Source of the DNA: Candidatus Saccharibacteria bacterium
GTDB lineage: Bacteria; Patescibacteriota; Saccharimonadia; Saccharimonadales; Saccharimonadaceae
NCBI GenBank assembly: GCA_016432585.1
Contig: CP066696.1
Coordinates: 124,001 to 188,000 of the forward strand
Length of the DNA: 64,000 nucleotides
Direction: 5' to 3'
This document shows, piece by piece, positions 51,231 to 59,805 of this stretch. Every line of letters begins with the position of its first letter. The first letter of the stretch is position 1. Under the pieces are notes generated by a model that saw only the letters and a list, made by a program, of their open reading frames with translations, did no database searches and was not told the DNA's origin. Made by a program: the position numbers and the translations under genes.

Positions 51231-51620
51231 ATGAAGCATTTTACGCGTGCTATAGACAACCTTCGTGCAAAGTGGCCTCAGCTTCCGTGGGTATTTCTGC
51301 GAATTGGGCTTGCAACGGTATTTATTTATGCCGCGGTTTCATCGACCATTAGTCCGAACGACTGGGTGAGTTTTTTGCCGCAGATAGTGCGCGATAATTT
51401 CTCGCCGATGCTTGTGCTAAAGGTATTCTCTGTTATAGAGCTTGTCTTGGCAGTGTGGCTGCTTAGTGGTGTATATGTGCGTTTGGCGGGGTTGGTATGC
51501 GCTGTAATGCTGGGCGGTATTGTGGTGTCGAACTTTAGCCTGTTTGCTATTAGTTTTCGCGACATCGGATTGATATTTGCCGCGCTTGCCCTTGTGTTTA
51601 GTGAAGAGCCGGAAGATTAA
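51231..51620 (+). CDS. DoxX-like membrane protein
   Basis: A 129-residue four-helix membrane protein with FLRIGLATVFIYAAVSS and VLAVWLLSGVYVRLAG, resembling the DoxX/YphA family. The role is unknown. The start at 51231 rests on the -10 spacing. Three bases separate it from the Nudix gene. Confidence 0.72.
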   Translation: MKHFTRAIDNLRAKWPQLPWVFLRIGLATVFIYAAVSSTISPNDWVSFLPQIVRDNFSPMLVLKVFSVIELVLAVWLLSGVYVRLAGLVCAVMLGGIVVSNFSLFAISFRDIGLIFAALALVFSEEPED

Positions 51621-51622
51621 CA

Positions 51623-52105
51623 ATGAAATTATTTAAGCAAGATGCAAAAAAGAAGTGGCTTAAATCGCTTCCATCCCGCGTATCGAGTGCGGCGATGATT
51701 CTTGAAAATGAAGTTGGTCAGATCTTGATTGTGAAAGCAAATTACAAACCGCACTGGACACTTCCGGGTGGCGTGGTCGATCCAGGTGAAACGCCCAAAG
51801 AGGCGGCGATCCGCGAAACATTCGAAGAAGTTGGTGTGCGTCTTGATCCAAGAAAAGTAGCATTCGTTGCGGTAATCAACCGAAAAAGCGATATAGCCGA
51901 TACGTACCAGTTTTTATTTAAGGCGGTTTTGCGAAAAGGTGCCCTGCGCGAGATTGTTTTGCAGGCGACCGAAATAGACGAATATGCGCTTGTAACGCGT
52001 GCGCAGGTGGCAACAAAAGACAGATATTATGGTAAAGTAATAGAACATTGGGCGGCCGGCAGAACAGGCTACCTAGAACAAACATTTGGGAGGGGCGATG
52101 CTTGA
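51623..52105 (+). CDS. Nudix hydrolase
   Basis: A 160-residue pyrophosphohydrolase with the Nudix box GGVVDPGETPKEAAIRETFEEVG (positions about 47-69). The substrate is unknown. It overlaps the sortase gene by 8 bases. Confidence 0.9.
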   Translation: MKLFKQDAKKKWLKSLPSRVSSAAMILENEVGQILIVKANYKPHWTLPGGVVDPGETPKEAAIRETFEEVGVRLDPRKVAFVAVINRKSDIADTYQFLFKAVLRKGALREIVLQATEIDEYALVTRAQVATKDRYYGKVIEHWAAGRTGYLEQTFGRGDA

Positions 52106-52691
52106 ACTTGAGACACATAAGCGAAAATGGCCACGAATTGTTGTAACAATTATCGCGGTTGTTCTTTTTGCTGGGGGCGTTTATATGCTTATCACTATTT
52201 TCGCTCCAACATTGCCGGTATTATCTGGTAAAAATCCAGAAGAAACGGCGAAGCGTTTGGAAAGTAAGGCGGGAACATATGGTAACCATTTGTATATTCC
52301 TAAGATAAATGTCGATGTCGATATCATTAGCGGTGGTGATGCGAGCGCACTCGAACATGGGGCGTGGCACCGTAAGCCCGAAAACGGCGACCCAGTAAAA
52401 GGTGGAAACTTTGTACTAAGCGCGCACCGTTTCGTTATGGATTACACGCCGCAGGGAACAGCCAAGAAATCACCTTTTTACAATATCGATAAGCTTGCCA
52501 TTGGCGATTCGATATTTGTTGACTATCAAGACAAACGCTACGAGTATAAAATAACCGAAAAATACGGTGTAAAACCAGATAATGTAGAAGTAGAATCACC
52601 AACAAACAAGCCGCAATTAACACTATATTCTTGCACCCTACAGGGAAGCTCCGACGGCCGCGATGTGATTGAGGCTGAGCCTGTTAAATAG
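52098..52691 (+). CDS. sortase (class D/E-like transpeptidase)
   Basis: The 197-residue membrane-anchored sortase has an N-terminal helix (IVVTIIAVVLFAGGVYML) and the catalytic domain with His in LSAHRF, Cys in TLYSCT, and Arg in SSDGRDVIEA. It would cleave LPxTG-type signals such as the one in the 11.4 kb gene. GGGAGGGG precedes ATG 52098. Confidence 0.93.
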   Translation: MLELETHKRKWPRIVVTIIAVVLFAGGVYMLITIFAPTLPVLSGKNPEETAKRLESKAGTYGNHLYIPKINVDVDIISGGDASALEHGAWHRKPENGDPVKGGNFVLSAHRFVMDYTPQGTAKKSPFYNIDKLAIGDSIFVDYQDKRYEYKITEKYGVKPDNVEVESPTNKPQLTLYSCTLQGSSDGRDVIEAEPVK

Positions 52692-53822
52692 TTACAGGTA
52701 TCCAGCGGATCCTTTGTTGATGCTCTTATAGACTTGCTCGTAAATAGCGTTAGCCTCATCGTTTGTAATGCTGCGTTCAAGGTGACGGAGTGTAATTCGC
52801 ACCAGGACGTTCTTTTGGTTTGGTGCGCAGCCTAGGCGCTCACGAGCGATAAGTGGCAGGCTTTCGTAGTGCGTCTCGCCGAGAATTTCAACTTCTTCAA
52901 GGGTGTCGCTTTTGTCACCTAAGGCTTCGCGAATATCTGCGCTAATATCTTCTTCTACGTATGTATCTGGAACGCTATACGACATATCGCGCTTTATGGC
53001 CGGCTGGCTAGACACTTCTTGGTAGAGTGCGAGGTTTTGCATTTGAGTTGCAATTTTTGGATTTGTGGAGCGTAAATAGCGAATATCGGGGATATTTTTG
53101 AGCGTCATAACAAGCCGGTCAAGTCCCATGCCGAGCGCCCAGCCAGAATAGGCTGCTGGGTCAAGGCCTGCCGCCTCTAATATGGCATCGTTAATAAGCC
53201 CGCATTCTAAAATCTCGATATCACGATCGCCATTGACGGCATTTACTTCGATACCTTCTTTTGTGTACGGGTGCGGAGAGTTTTCGATTCGTAGGTTCCA
53301 GCCGGGTGCTGCAGTTGCGGCAACGCCACGCACAACTTCAAGAAGATCATCTTTTCTAACTGTGGGGTGGTTTGAGTTTTTAACGACCCGCCACATCTCG
53401 AGCATATGGACTTCGCTGACATGTTTTTTGTCGGACACGTCGCGTCGGTAGGCCAGACCGGGCAGTAGAATGACGACATCGGTCCAATCGCTACGCGTTG
53501 AAAGCTCGCGCAAAATGCCCGGTAAGTGCGCGCTAGTGTGGGTACGAAGTACATGATCGGTGTCGACATAATGCGTGTAGGTAGACGAGCGGCTGATGTT
53601 ATCTTTGCTAATTCGCAAATTATCGTAATTATCGCGCACGGTCACGATAGGATCTTTGCGATAAACGGTGACGTCACTAGTCGGGTGAGCTGCGCGCATA
53701 TAGGCGACGATATTTTCGTACACCATTTTTATGGCGTGTGGCTGTGGTGATTGCGTAAGGTCGGCGATAGCAAGATAGTTGCTTAGAGCCTTTTTACTAA
53801 TAGGCTTAATATACATTTTCAT
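52692..53822 (-). CDS. single-chain phenylalanyl-tRNA synthetase-like protein
   Basis: This 376-residue class II synthetase has motif 2 (RTHTSAHLPGILREL), motif 3 (SGWALGMGLDRLVMTLKNIPDIRYLRS), and a C-terminal FDX-ACB anticodon-binding domain (VLVRITLRHLERSITNDEANAI). Core plus FDX-ACB in one chain is the plan of mitochondrial PheRS, not of bacterial PheST. The Phe-rich leader peptide upstream supports Phe specificity. Whether it is the cell's main PheRS cannot be told here. AGAGGAAC precedes the ATG. Confidence 0.82.
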   Translation of the reverse strand: MKMYIKPISKKALSNYLAIADLTQSPQPHAIKMVYENIVAYMRAAHPTSDVTVYRKDPIVTVRDNYDNLRISKDNISRSSTYTHYVDTDHVLRTHTSAHLPGILRELSTRSDWTDVVILLPGLAYRRDVSDKKHVSEVHMLEMWRVVKNSNHPTVRKDDLLEVVRGVAATAAPGWNLRIENSPHPYTKEGIEVNAVNGDRDIEILECGLINDAILEAAGLDPAAYSGWALGMGLDRLVMTLKNIPDIRYLRSTNPKIATQMQNLALYQEVSSQPAIKRDMSYSVPDTYVEEDISADIREALGDKSDTLEEVEILGETHYESLPLIARERLGCAPNQKNVLVRITLRHLERSITNDEANAIYEQVYKSINKGSAGYL

Positions 53823-53839
53823 AATAAAGTTCCTCTTCT

Positions 53840-53974
53840 TTGGAGTATAGTTGGCAAATAGAAATGGCGTGTGAAAATATTGCTGCTAGGCAGCAAAAAA
53901 GCCAAAGAAGAAAGAGTTAGGTGATACTAAACGAATACTTCGCATAACCGAAGCGGGCGAGTACTCGTTTGTAT
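53840..53974 (-). promoter_or_regulatory. attenuator-like structures in the leader
   Basis: Minus strand: AAACGAGTACTCGC pairs with GCGAAGTATTCGTTT (one mismatch, about 53967-53925) inside the leader frame. TTGCTGC, CTA, GCAGCAA (about 53895-53879) then overlaps the Ala-Ala-stop codons and is followed by TATTTT. The second hairpin is a weak terminator; a ribosome stalled on the Phe codons would cover it. Confidence 0.5.
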
Positions 53975-53987
53975 TGACACTGTTCAT
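53886..53987 (-). CDS. Phe-rich leader peptide of the synthetase gene
   Basis: A 33-codon frame beginning MNSVNTNEYS and ending SFFFGFFAA, with five Phe in six codons just before the stop. It starts seven bases after a -10 box and so is leaderless. Its place before a Phe-tRNA synthetase mirrors the pheM leader of Escherichia coli pheST. A short hairpin overlaps its last codons. Confidence 0.8.
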   Translation of the reverse strand: MNSVNTNEYSPASVMRSIRLVSPNSFFFGFFAA

Positions 53988-53994
53988 AAAATAT

Positions 53995-54023
53995 ATAGTA
54001 ATACGTTTATGGTTGGGTGTCAA
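53995..54023 (-). promoter_or_regulatory. promoter of the leader peptide and synthetase gene
   Basis: Minus-strand TTGACA (54023-54018), exactly 17 bases, TACTAT (54000-53995), seven bases, ATG 53987. Confidence 0.88.
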
Positions 54024-54026
54024 GTA

Positions 54027-54054
54027 AACAAAAAAAGACCATGCGCGGTCTTTT
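54027..54054 (-). terminator. terminator of tRNA-Pro
   Basis: Minus strand AAAAGACC, six-base loop, GGTCTTTT with T7; ends just before the synthetase promoter. Confidence 0.9.
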
Positions 54055-54066
54055 GAAATAATTTCA

Positions 54067-54142
54067 TGGTCGGGGTGAAAGGGCTCAAACCTTCGACCTC
54101 TCGGTCCCAAACCGAGCGCGCTATCAACTGCGCCACACCCCG
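54067..54142 (-). tRNA. tRNA-Pro (anticodon TGG)
   Basis: Acceptor CGGGGTG with CACCCCG, D arm GGCGCAGTTGATAGCGC, anticodon loop TTTGGGA, T loop GTTTGAG (T arm AAGGTTTGAGCCCTT), discriminator A and encoded CCA. Minus-strand TATAAT at 54166-54161 is its -10. Confidence 0.96.
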
Positions 54143-54213
54143 ATAGGTGGTACTTTAGAGATTATACCCCATATGGGTGGGTTTTTCCAGTGGTATTTTT
54201 GGTACAAAAAAGA

Positions 54214-54219
54214 TACGCT
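54214..54219 (+). promoter_or_regulatory. possible -10 box of the glycosyltransferase gene
   Basis: TACGCT, six bases, ATG 54226; a weak hexamer but the same spacing as elsewhere. Confidence 0.4.
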
Positions 54220-54225
54220 TAATAT

Positions 54226-55746
54226 ATGATACGAAAACTCATCGATGCTATTTTTCACCGACAAACTGTTACGTGGCCAGAACGGCATTTTATGCCAATC
54301 GTTATAGCCGGCGTTGTGCTAACTATGGCAATAAGCCTTGCTATTGGACTTAACCAAAGTGTTTGGTTCGACGAAGCGTACTCTATTATGCTTGCCAAAC
54401 AGTCGACAGCCGAGCTGCTGCACCTTACGGCTATCGACACGCACCCGCCACTGTACTATTTACTTCTTCAGGGGTGGGCGGCGATATTTGGCTGGAGCGA
54501 GGTGGCGCTTCGTAGTCTGAGTGTTCTGGCTATGGGCGGCGCGGCTTTGGTAGGGACGCTGCTAGTGAAGAAGCTATTTGGTGTTCGCGTGGCGCTTATC
54601 GCATTGCCGTTTATTGTGTTCGCGCCATTTTTGCTACGCTACGGGTTCGAGATTCGCATGTACGCACTCGCTTCGTTTATTGGTGTTGCAGCAACCTACA
54701 CACTAGTAAGTGCACTGCAGGCGCGTGATAAGCAGCGTCAGTGGAAACTGTATGCGCTGTATGCACTTTTGGTGGCAATTGGCGTTTACACGCTGTACTA
54801 TACAGTACTGCTATGGCTTGCACATTTGGCGTGGCTGGTGTGGACGGCAAAAAAAGACAAGCAGCCGATTTTGCGTGCGCCGTGGTTTGTGGCGCTGGGT
54901 GGCAGTGTGGCGTTCTTTTTGCCTTGGCTACCAACCTTTATTTCGCAGGTAGGCAATGGCGCTTTGGCGGCAATTTCGCAGCCACTTACCATCGATAATC
55001 TTATTGGTATCGTATCGTTTATGTTCGTGTATCAACCTACATGGCAGTTAACGGCGCTGATGTCGCTGGTGATAGTGTTTGTTATTACGGCGCTGATTGT
55101 ACTGTCTATTCGCGCATGGAAAAATGCCGATAAAAAGCAGCATTCGTACTTACTACTTTTGGCGCTGTATATTTTGGGGCCGATAGCGATACTAACGCTC
55201 GTGTCGTTGGTGAAGCCTATGTATGTGGAGCGCTACCTGTCGCATGTGATGATTGCTGGCAGTATGCTAGTGGGTGTTGTTGTGGCGCTGGCGTTGGCGA
55301 AAAAACCAACAAAGCGAATAATTGCAATGAGTATTGGCTTGTTTGCAGTAATGCTGATTGGTGTGGTGCAGCTGGCGAACGTGGGTAATTACAATTTTCA
55401 ACGCCTGCAGATTCCTGCGGTGAAAGAAATCGCCAGTTCAATTAAAGACTGTGGCAAAGACACAACTGTTTTTGCGGCGGACCCCTACACAGCAATAGAA
55501 CTTGCGTATTACTTGCCAGATTGTGAGATTCGTTTTTACAGTGAGACACTTGAACTAAAAGGTGGCTACGCACCGCTTTCAAACAATACACTTCATGTAG
55601 CCAACCCAGAATCTGAACTGGCGAACAGCAAAAAGCTAGTATACGTTTACTACGATGAGCAAAAGCTGAAAATGCCAGCGACGCTTACCGAAGTCTCGAA
55701 CCTTTCTATTGGTCCGCTGCAAGCGGCAACCTTTAGCGCGGAATAA
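54226..55746 (+). CDS. membrane glycosyltransferase (GT39/ArnT-like, GT-C fold)
   Basis: A 506-residue polytopic protein with the GT-C acidic motif WFDEAYSIML in the first loop, DTHPPLYYLLLQGW, about ten further helices, and a C-terminal extracytoplasmic domain. It should transfer a sugar from a polyprenyl phosphate to an extracellular acceptor. The 14-base overlap at the end is with the converging acyltransferase gene. Confidence 0.85.
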   Translation: MIRKLIDAIFHRQTVTWPERHFMPIVIAGVVLTMAISLAIGLNQSVWFDEAYSIMLAKQSTAELLHLTAIDTHPPLYYLLLQGWAAIFGWSEVALRSLSVLAMGGAALVGTLLVKKLFGVRVALIALPFIVFAPFLLRYGFEIRMYALASFIGVAATYTLVSALQARDKQRQWKLYALYALLVAIGVYTLYYTVLLWLAHLAWLVWTAKKDKQPILRAPWFVALGGSVAFFLPWLPTFISQVGNGALAAISQPLTIDNLIGIVSFMFVYQPTWQLTALMSLVIVFVITALIVLSIRAWKNADKKQHSYLLLLALYILGPIAILTLVSLVKPMYVERYLSHVMIAGSMLVGVVVALALAKKPTKRIIAMSIGLFAVMLIGVVQLANVGNYNFQRLQIPAVKEIASSIKDCGKDTTVFAADPYTAIELAYYLPDCEIRFYSETLELKGGYAPLSNNTLHVANPESELANSKKLVYVYYDEQKLKMPATLTEVSNLSIGPLQAATFSAE

Positions 55747-56854
55747 TTTTCATCAGGAATTTTGTTCGCACGGCAATCCAAATGAGCATAACGACGCTCG
55801 CGGAGAGTAAAAAGTTAACTACCCACGACGATGTAGGGTCTTTGATGATAAGATGTATGCCAAACACGGCAAATGCGTGCAGTGTATAAACGTAGAGTGA
55901 ATTAGTGCCAAAAGGTAGTAGCAGCCAGCCGAGGTGACGTACGATAAACCGTTCAAAATGGGCAAATAGCCAGAAGGACGCGACAAACCAAATGGCGAAC
56001 AGTGCAAGACGGGCTGGCGGTAATGCCTCTTTTGCGAAGTAGGGTTGAAGTGTGACGTGGAGGTTTTGTAACCATGTGATTGCGCCGCCGAACATTTCGG
56101 GCGCTTCTACTATTATGTAATTTCCAAGCATTGTAATAGCTGTGATTGCTACCGCACAGGCAACCGTGATTCGCCGGAGCAGTAGCGAGCGAGCCTCCCA
56201 CCATGCACGAATGTCATTGAAATGATGTCCGATAACAAGGCCGCTAAAGAAAATAAGTTGCCAGCTGTAAACCATTGAAAGTTCGTTAGTCTCGAGTGGG
56301 CTATTGCCGAATTGAGTCCATACGAATGTGCTAACGATAAGCACGACATACCATAAACCCTTGCGAAGCAGCCACAAGGCTGCGGGGCTAACAAACAAAA
56401 ATATTGCGTAAAGTCGTAAATAATCTGCCCATCCATAAATGTAGTTAAACGTAAGGCCGCCCCAAATCACGCTCCAAATATTTTCATCGACAGGGCGAAT
56501 ACCAGGTTTAACGCCCGGGTTATCGATAAAATACCAGCCGAGGAAAGTGAAAAATAACATTAAGATAACTGCGGTAATGTAAAGTTGAATACTGCGTTGC
56601 AGCAAAAGTTTTGCAGCAAATTTAAACGGCTTATCGAGTAGTTTTCGGCCACGGACGATTCCAAGAACAATCCCCGAAATTAAAAAGAAGCCCTCAGCGG
56701 CTGAAACATACAAATTACCACGCCCACCCCACCAGTCGATACCGTTTGGAAAGTAGGCCAAATGATCGAGGATGATTGCAACTAAAAAATAGCCCCGCAA
56801 GAGGTCGAACGTAAGAATTCTGGATGATTTCTTTGGGCTCACTCTATCTATCAT
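55733..56854 (-). CDS. OpgC-like membrane acyltransferase family protein
   Basis: This 373-residue polytopic protein begins RILTFDLLRGYFLVAIILDHLAYFP and has GFFLISGIVLGIVRGRKL, which match OpgC/acyltransferase-3-like proteins that modify glycans. ATG 56854 gives a basic N-terminus. It is divergent from bcp, whose -10 overlaps the candidate -10 of this gene. Confidence 0.8.
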   Translation of the reverse strand: MIDRVSPKKSSRILTFDLLRGYFLVAIILDHLAYFPNGIDWWGGRGNLYVSAAEGFFLISGIVLGIVRGRKLLDKPFKFAAKLLLQRSIQLYITAVILMLFFTFLGWYFIDNPGVKPGIRPVDENIWSVIWGGLTFNYIYGWADYLRLYAIFLFVSPAALWLLRKGLWYVVLIVSTFVWTQFGNSPLETNELSMVYSWQLIFFSGLVIGHHFNDIRAWWEARSLLLRRITVACAVAITAITMLGNYIIVEAPEMFGGAITWLQNLHVTLQPYFAKEALPPARLALFAIWFVASFWLFAHFERFIVRHLGWLLLPFGTNSLYVYTLHAFAVFGIHLIIKDPTSSWVVNFLLSASVVMLIWIAVRTKFLMKIIPR

Positions 56855-56873
56855 ACACGACAAGCGAGTGGGG

Positions 56874-56879
56874 TATAAT
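56874..56879 (+). promoter_or_regulatory. -10 box of bcp, leaderless start
   Basis: TATAAT, six bases, ATG 56886. Confidence 0.65.
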
Positions 56880-56885
56880 GGATGT

Positions 56886-57347
56886 ATGAAGCAAACTCCA
56901 TACAAAGCATCACCATTTACGTTGAAAGATAGCGAAGGAAAAGAGCACTCACTAACAGATTATGCGGGCAAATGGGTTGTCCTTTATTTTTACCCAAAAG
57001 ATGAAACGCCAGGTTGCACGGTAGAGGCGTGTAGTTTGCGTGATGCCCGTGATGATATTGCGGCGCTGGGTGCCGAGGTGATTGGCGTTAGCCAGGACGA
57101 CGCATCGAGTCACGAAAAGTTCAAGGCAAAACATACGCTTAATTTTACGCTACTAAGCGATCCAGATCGAAAGGTTATTGAAGCCTACGATGCTTGGGGT
57201 AAAAAGATGTTTGGCAAAGAAGGCGCACTTCGTAAAACGTTTATTATCAACCCAGATGGCATGGTTGTAAAAGTATATGGCCGCGTAACGCCGCTTGGAC
57301 ATGGTGAGCAGGTGATTGAAGAATTGAAAAGGCTTCAATCGGCATAG
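56886..57347 (+). CDS. bcp: thioredoxin-dependent peroxiredoxin Bcp
   Basis: Bcp reduces hydrogen peroxide and alkyl peroxides. The 153-residue protein has FYPKDETPGCTVEACSLRD with peroxidatic Cys and a second Cys five residues later (C-x4-C, as in E. coli Bcp), and RKTFIINPDG. ATG 56886 is used because the -10 box lies inside the longer frame. Confidence 0.95.
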   Translation: MKQTPYKASPFTLKDSEGKEHSLTDYAGKWVVLYFYPKDETPGCTVEACSLRDARDDIAALGAEVIGVSQDDASSHEKFKAKHTLNFTLLSDPDRKVIEAYDAWGKKMFGKEGALRKTFIINPDGMVVKVYGRVTPLGHGEQVIEELKRLQSA

Positions 57348-57352
57348 TGACT

Positions 57353-57386
57353 AATAAAACATCCGCGATAAGGCGGATGTTTTATT
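57353..57386. terminator. bidirectional terminator between bcp and gatD
   Basis: AATAAAACATCCGC, six-base loop, GCGGATGTTTTATT: a perfect 14-bp stem. Confidence 0.95.
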
Positions 57387-58105
57387 TAGCGGGGACGTTT
57401 TAGTGCTACAGCCCGGGCCGAGGCGGCAAAGCGATCATCGATAACGGTAGGGATAAACTCACCGAATTTATTGACCACAGCTTTTTCGATAAGAAAATCT
57501 GCGATCGCGGGATTTTTTGGCAAAATGGAACCGTGAAGATACGTGCCAATAACATTGTGAATACGCGCGCCTTCGGTTTCGTCTTGGCCGTTGTTGCCGG
57601 CGCCACGCACTACTTGGCCGAGCGGTTGCACATTCGTTCCAAGAAAAGTTTGTCCGCTGTGATTTTCGTAACCCACAATATCGCCAAACTCACTGCTTTT
57701 GGTGACGATATTACCGATAAGTCGTTCTGGTCCGGCATGTGTTTCAATATCAAGAAGTTCGATACCTTTAATAATATGTCCGTCTTGAGTTTTAAAGAAT
57801 TTACCGAACATTTGATAAAGGCCGCAAATCATAAGCATAGGAACGCCCTGTTCGGCGAGCGCGTGAAGTTTTGGCCCGATTGTTAAAAGGTCTTGCTGAA
57901 TAGTGTCCTGGCCGGAATCTTGGCCACCACCGCCCACGATAATATCGACGTCTTCTGGAAATGTGTCGCCAGGATTGTATTCGAGTAGCTTTGGCTCGTA
58001 GCCATGCCACTGCAAGCGGCGTTTAATAACGAGTGTGTTACCCCAGTCGCCATAAATATTCATATCGCGCGGGTAAAGCTGAAGAACGGTTATTTGCTGG
58101 CTCAT
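57386..58105 (-). CDS. gatD: lipid II isoglutaminyl synthase, glutaminase subunit GatD
   Basis: GatD supplies ammonia to MurT to amidate D-Glu of lipid II. The 239-residue class I amidotransferase has the nucleophile Cys in LMICGLYQMFG and His in GTYLHGSILPKNP. It overlaps murT by 4 bases. This pair is typical of Gram-positive-type walls. Confidence 0.94.
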   Translation of the reverse strand: MSQQITVLQLYPRDMNIYGDWGNTLVIKRRLQWHGYEPKLLEYNPGDTFPEDVDIIVGGGGQDSGQDTIQQDLLTIGPKLHALAEQGVPMLMICGLYQMFGKFFKTQDGHIIKGIELLDIETHAGPERLIGNIVTKSSEFGDIVGYENHSGQTFLGTNVQPLGQVVRGAGNNGQDETEGARIHNVIGTYLHGSILPKNPAIADFLIEKAVVNKFGEFIPTVIDDRFAASARAVALKRPR

Positions 58106-59379
58106 GAGATTTTCTCCACATCGGTAATTTTAGCAAGTTCGCGGCGAATAGCCAGCATGGCAGTATAGGTGCAAAAAATACGCTTTGGTTGGGTTGGCGC
58201 ACTGGCAATAAACTGCTGGAGGCTTGCGGCGATATCCGTAGAAATATGTGACACGGTAATTTCATCGTACTGCAAGCGCAGTGCCATATCGAAGGCACGA
58301 ATGCCAGTTACTTCTAATACTCCGCCTTCGCGCAGGCTATCAAAATCTACGTCCCAAAGCCACGACATGTCGCGGCCGTCGGCGTAGTTGTCGTTTATGG
58401 CGATCATTGTTTTATAGCCTTCGGGTTTAAACGATGACAGACTAAGTCGAAAGCCGCTAGGATTTTTTACCAAAACAATCTCAAGTGGCTGTCCACCGAT
58501 TTGCACAGTTTCACCACGTCCAAAAGCGGGGGTGACCTGTGAAAGTGCTTCGATAAGTTTTGGCTGATCTAGTGCTTTGCCGACAATTGTTCGAACGAGC
58601 GCCAGAGCTGCCGCCGCATTATAAATATTGTAAACACCTTGCAGTTCTAGCGTTGTGGTGACATTTTTGCCATCGATAGCAAACTGGGCGGTGTTGCCGT
58701 TAAGTTTTGTAAGCGTGACATCGGCCTCGGGTTGTTTTGCTTTACTGCTGGTTGTTTTGGCGCCACGCATATCGTCGTCGTTCGGAAAAAGTTGGCGAAG
58801 TTCTGGACTAAGGCCAAAATAGGTGATATTTTGCGTGCCAAGAAGCGAGGCGATGGCGGTAATTCGAGGATCTTCGCGGTTTAGGACAACAGTATCGGTT
58901 GTTGCGTTTGCAATTTGCTGCAAGAGCTTTGCGGTGGCATCGATCTCGCCAAACCTATCGAGCTGGTCGCGCATGACATTTAGCAAAAGGCTGTAGCGTG
59001 GCGCAATTGTTTTCACAAAGTGTACGGCGTGGGCTTCGTCGAGCTCTAGAACGGCAATATCAGCGTCTAAAATCCCATTATTGTCGACTTCGCCAAGGAG
59101 CGCCGCGGCGACACCACGCGTAAAGTTGCTTCCGGTGCGGTTGGTGAAGACTTTTAGGCCTTGGCTTTCGAGTAATTCGACGGTCATTTTGGTGGTAGTG
59201 GTTTTGCCGTTGGTGCCGCTAATGACAACCACGCCGCCCGAAAGTTGAGCCAGAGTACGTTTAATAAAATCGGGATCAATCTTTTCGACAAAAAGGCCAG
59301 GGAGGGCAGAGCCGCCGCCGCGGAGCATGGCGATCCTGCGCACAGCCTTACCAAGCAAGGTGACATATGGTTTTGACAT
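58102..59379 (-). CDS. murT: lipid II isoglutaminyl synthase, ligase subunit MurT
   Basis: This 425-residue Mur-ligase-like protein has ATP loop GVVVISGTNGKTTTTKM, LELDEAHAVHF, and NVMRDQLDRFGEID, plus the C-terminal MurT domain (MIAINDNYADGRDMSWLWD). The Cys4 zinc ribbon of Staphylococcus and Streptococcus MurT is missing; only one Cys exists in the chain. The start is leaderless by the -10 spacing. Confidence 0.94.
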   Translation of the reverse strand: MSKPYVTLLGKAVRRIAMLRGGGSALPGLFVEKIDPDFIKRTLAQLSGGVVVISGTNGKTTTTKMTVELLESQGLKVFTNRTGSNFTRGVAAALLGEVDNNGILDADIAVLELDEAHAVHFVKTIAPRYSLLLNVMRDQLDRFGEIDATAKLLQQIANATTDTVVLNREDPRITAIASLLGTQNITYFGLSPELRQLFPNDDDMRGAKTTSSKAKQPEADVTLTKLNGNTAQFAIDGKNVTTTLELQGVYNIYNAAAALALVRTIVGKALDQPKLIEALSQVTPAFGRGETVQIGGQPLEIVLVKNPSGFRLSLSSFKPEGYKTMIAINDNYADGRDMSWLWDVDFDSLREGGVLEVTGIRAFDMALRLQYDEITVSHISTDIAASLQQFIASAPTQPKRIFCTYTAMLAIRRELAKITDVEKIS

Positions 59380-59385
59380 AGGTCT

Positions 59386-59391
59386 ATTATA
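59386..59391 (-). promoter_or_regulatory. -10 box of murT, leaderless start
   Basis: Minus-strand TATAAT, six bases, ATG 59379. Confidence 0.65.
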
Positions 59392-59412
59392 GCCTAAGTG
59401 GCGAGGGTGCGT

Positions 59413-59418
59413 TACAAT
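59413..59418 (+). promoter_or_regulatory. -10 box of the membrane protein/Clp operon, leaderless start
   Basis: TACAAT, six bases, ATG 59425. Confidence 0.6.
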
Positions 59419-59424
59419 AAGATT

Positions 59425-59805
59425 ATGGTAATAGCGGGGATTCTTTTATGGTGGTACGGACCGGGGTGGCGTGGACGTGCCCTAAGCCTGCGCGACAAAC
59501 TGGCCGGCACGATGGATTACTTCTCGATCGATCTACTGCTTCGCACGCTTTTTTCGCCGTACCGTCAAATCTCTGCTGGTAAGGTTCGCGGGCCATTGGG
59601 TGTACAGATGCGTGCAATGATGGATAGGTTTATTTCGCGTATTATTGGGGCCATGATTCGCTTTACGATGATAATTATTGGCTCATTCGCGATTATTTTT
59701 TATGCACTTATCGGACTAGTTATGTTAGTGGTATGGGCAGTTGTTCCCGTGCTTCCCGTAATCGGGCTGTTACTGTTTTTGACCGGATGGATGCCATGGA
59801 TATAA
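59425..59805 (+). CDS. membrane protein upstream of the Clp-like ATPase
   Basis: A 126-residue protein: an N-terminal Trp-rich hydrophobic stretch (MVIAGILLWWYGPGW), a basic loop (FSPYRQISAGKVRG), and two C-terminal membrane helices. No family was recognised. It overlaps the start of the ATPase gene, so it is probably a dedicated partner or anchor. Confidence 0.72.
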   Translation: MVIAGILLWWYGPGWRGRALSLRDKLAGTMDYFSIDLLLRTLFSPYRQISAGKVRGPLGVQMRAMMDRFISRIIGAMIRFTMIIIGSFAIIFYALIGLVMLVVWAVVPVLPVIGLLLFLTGWMPWI

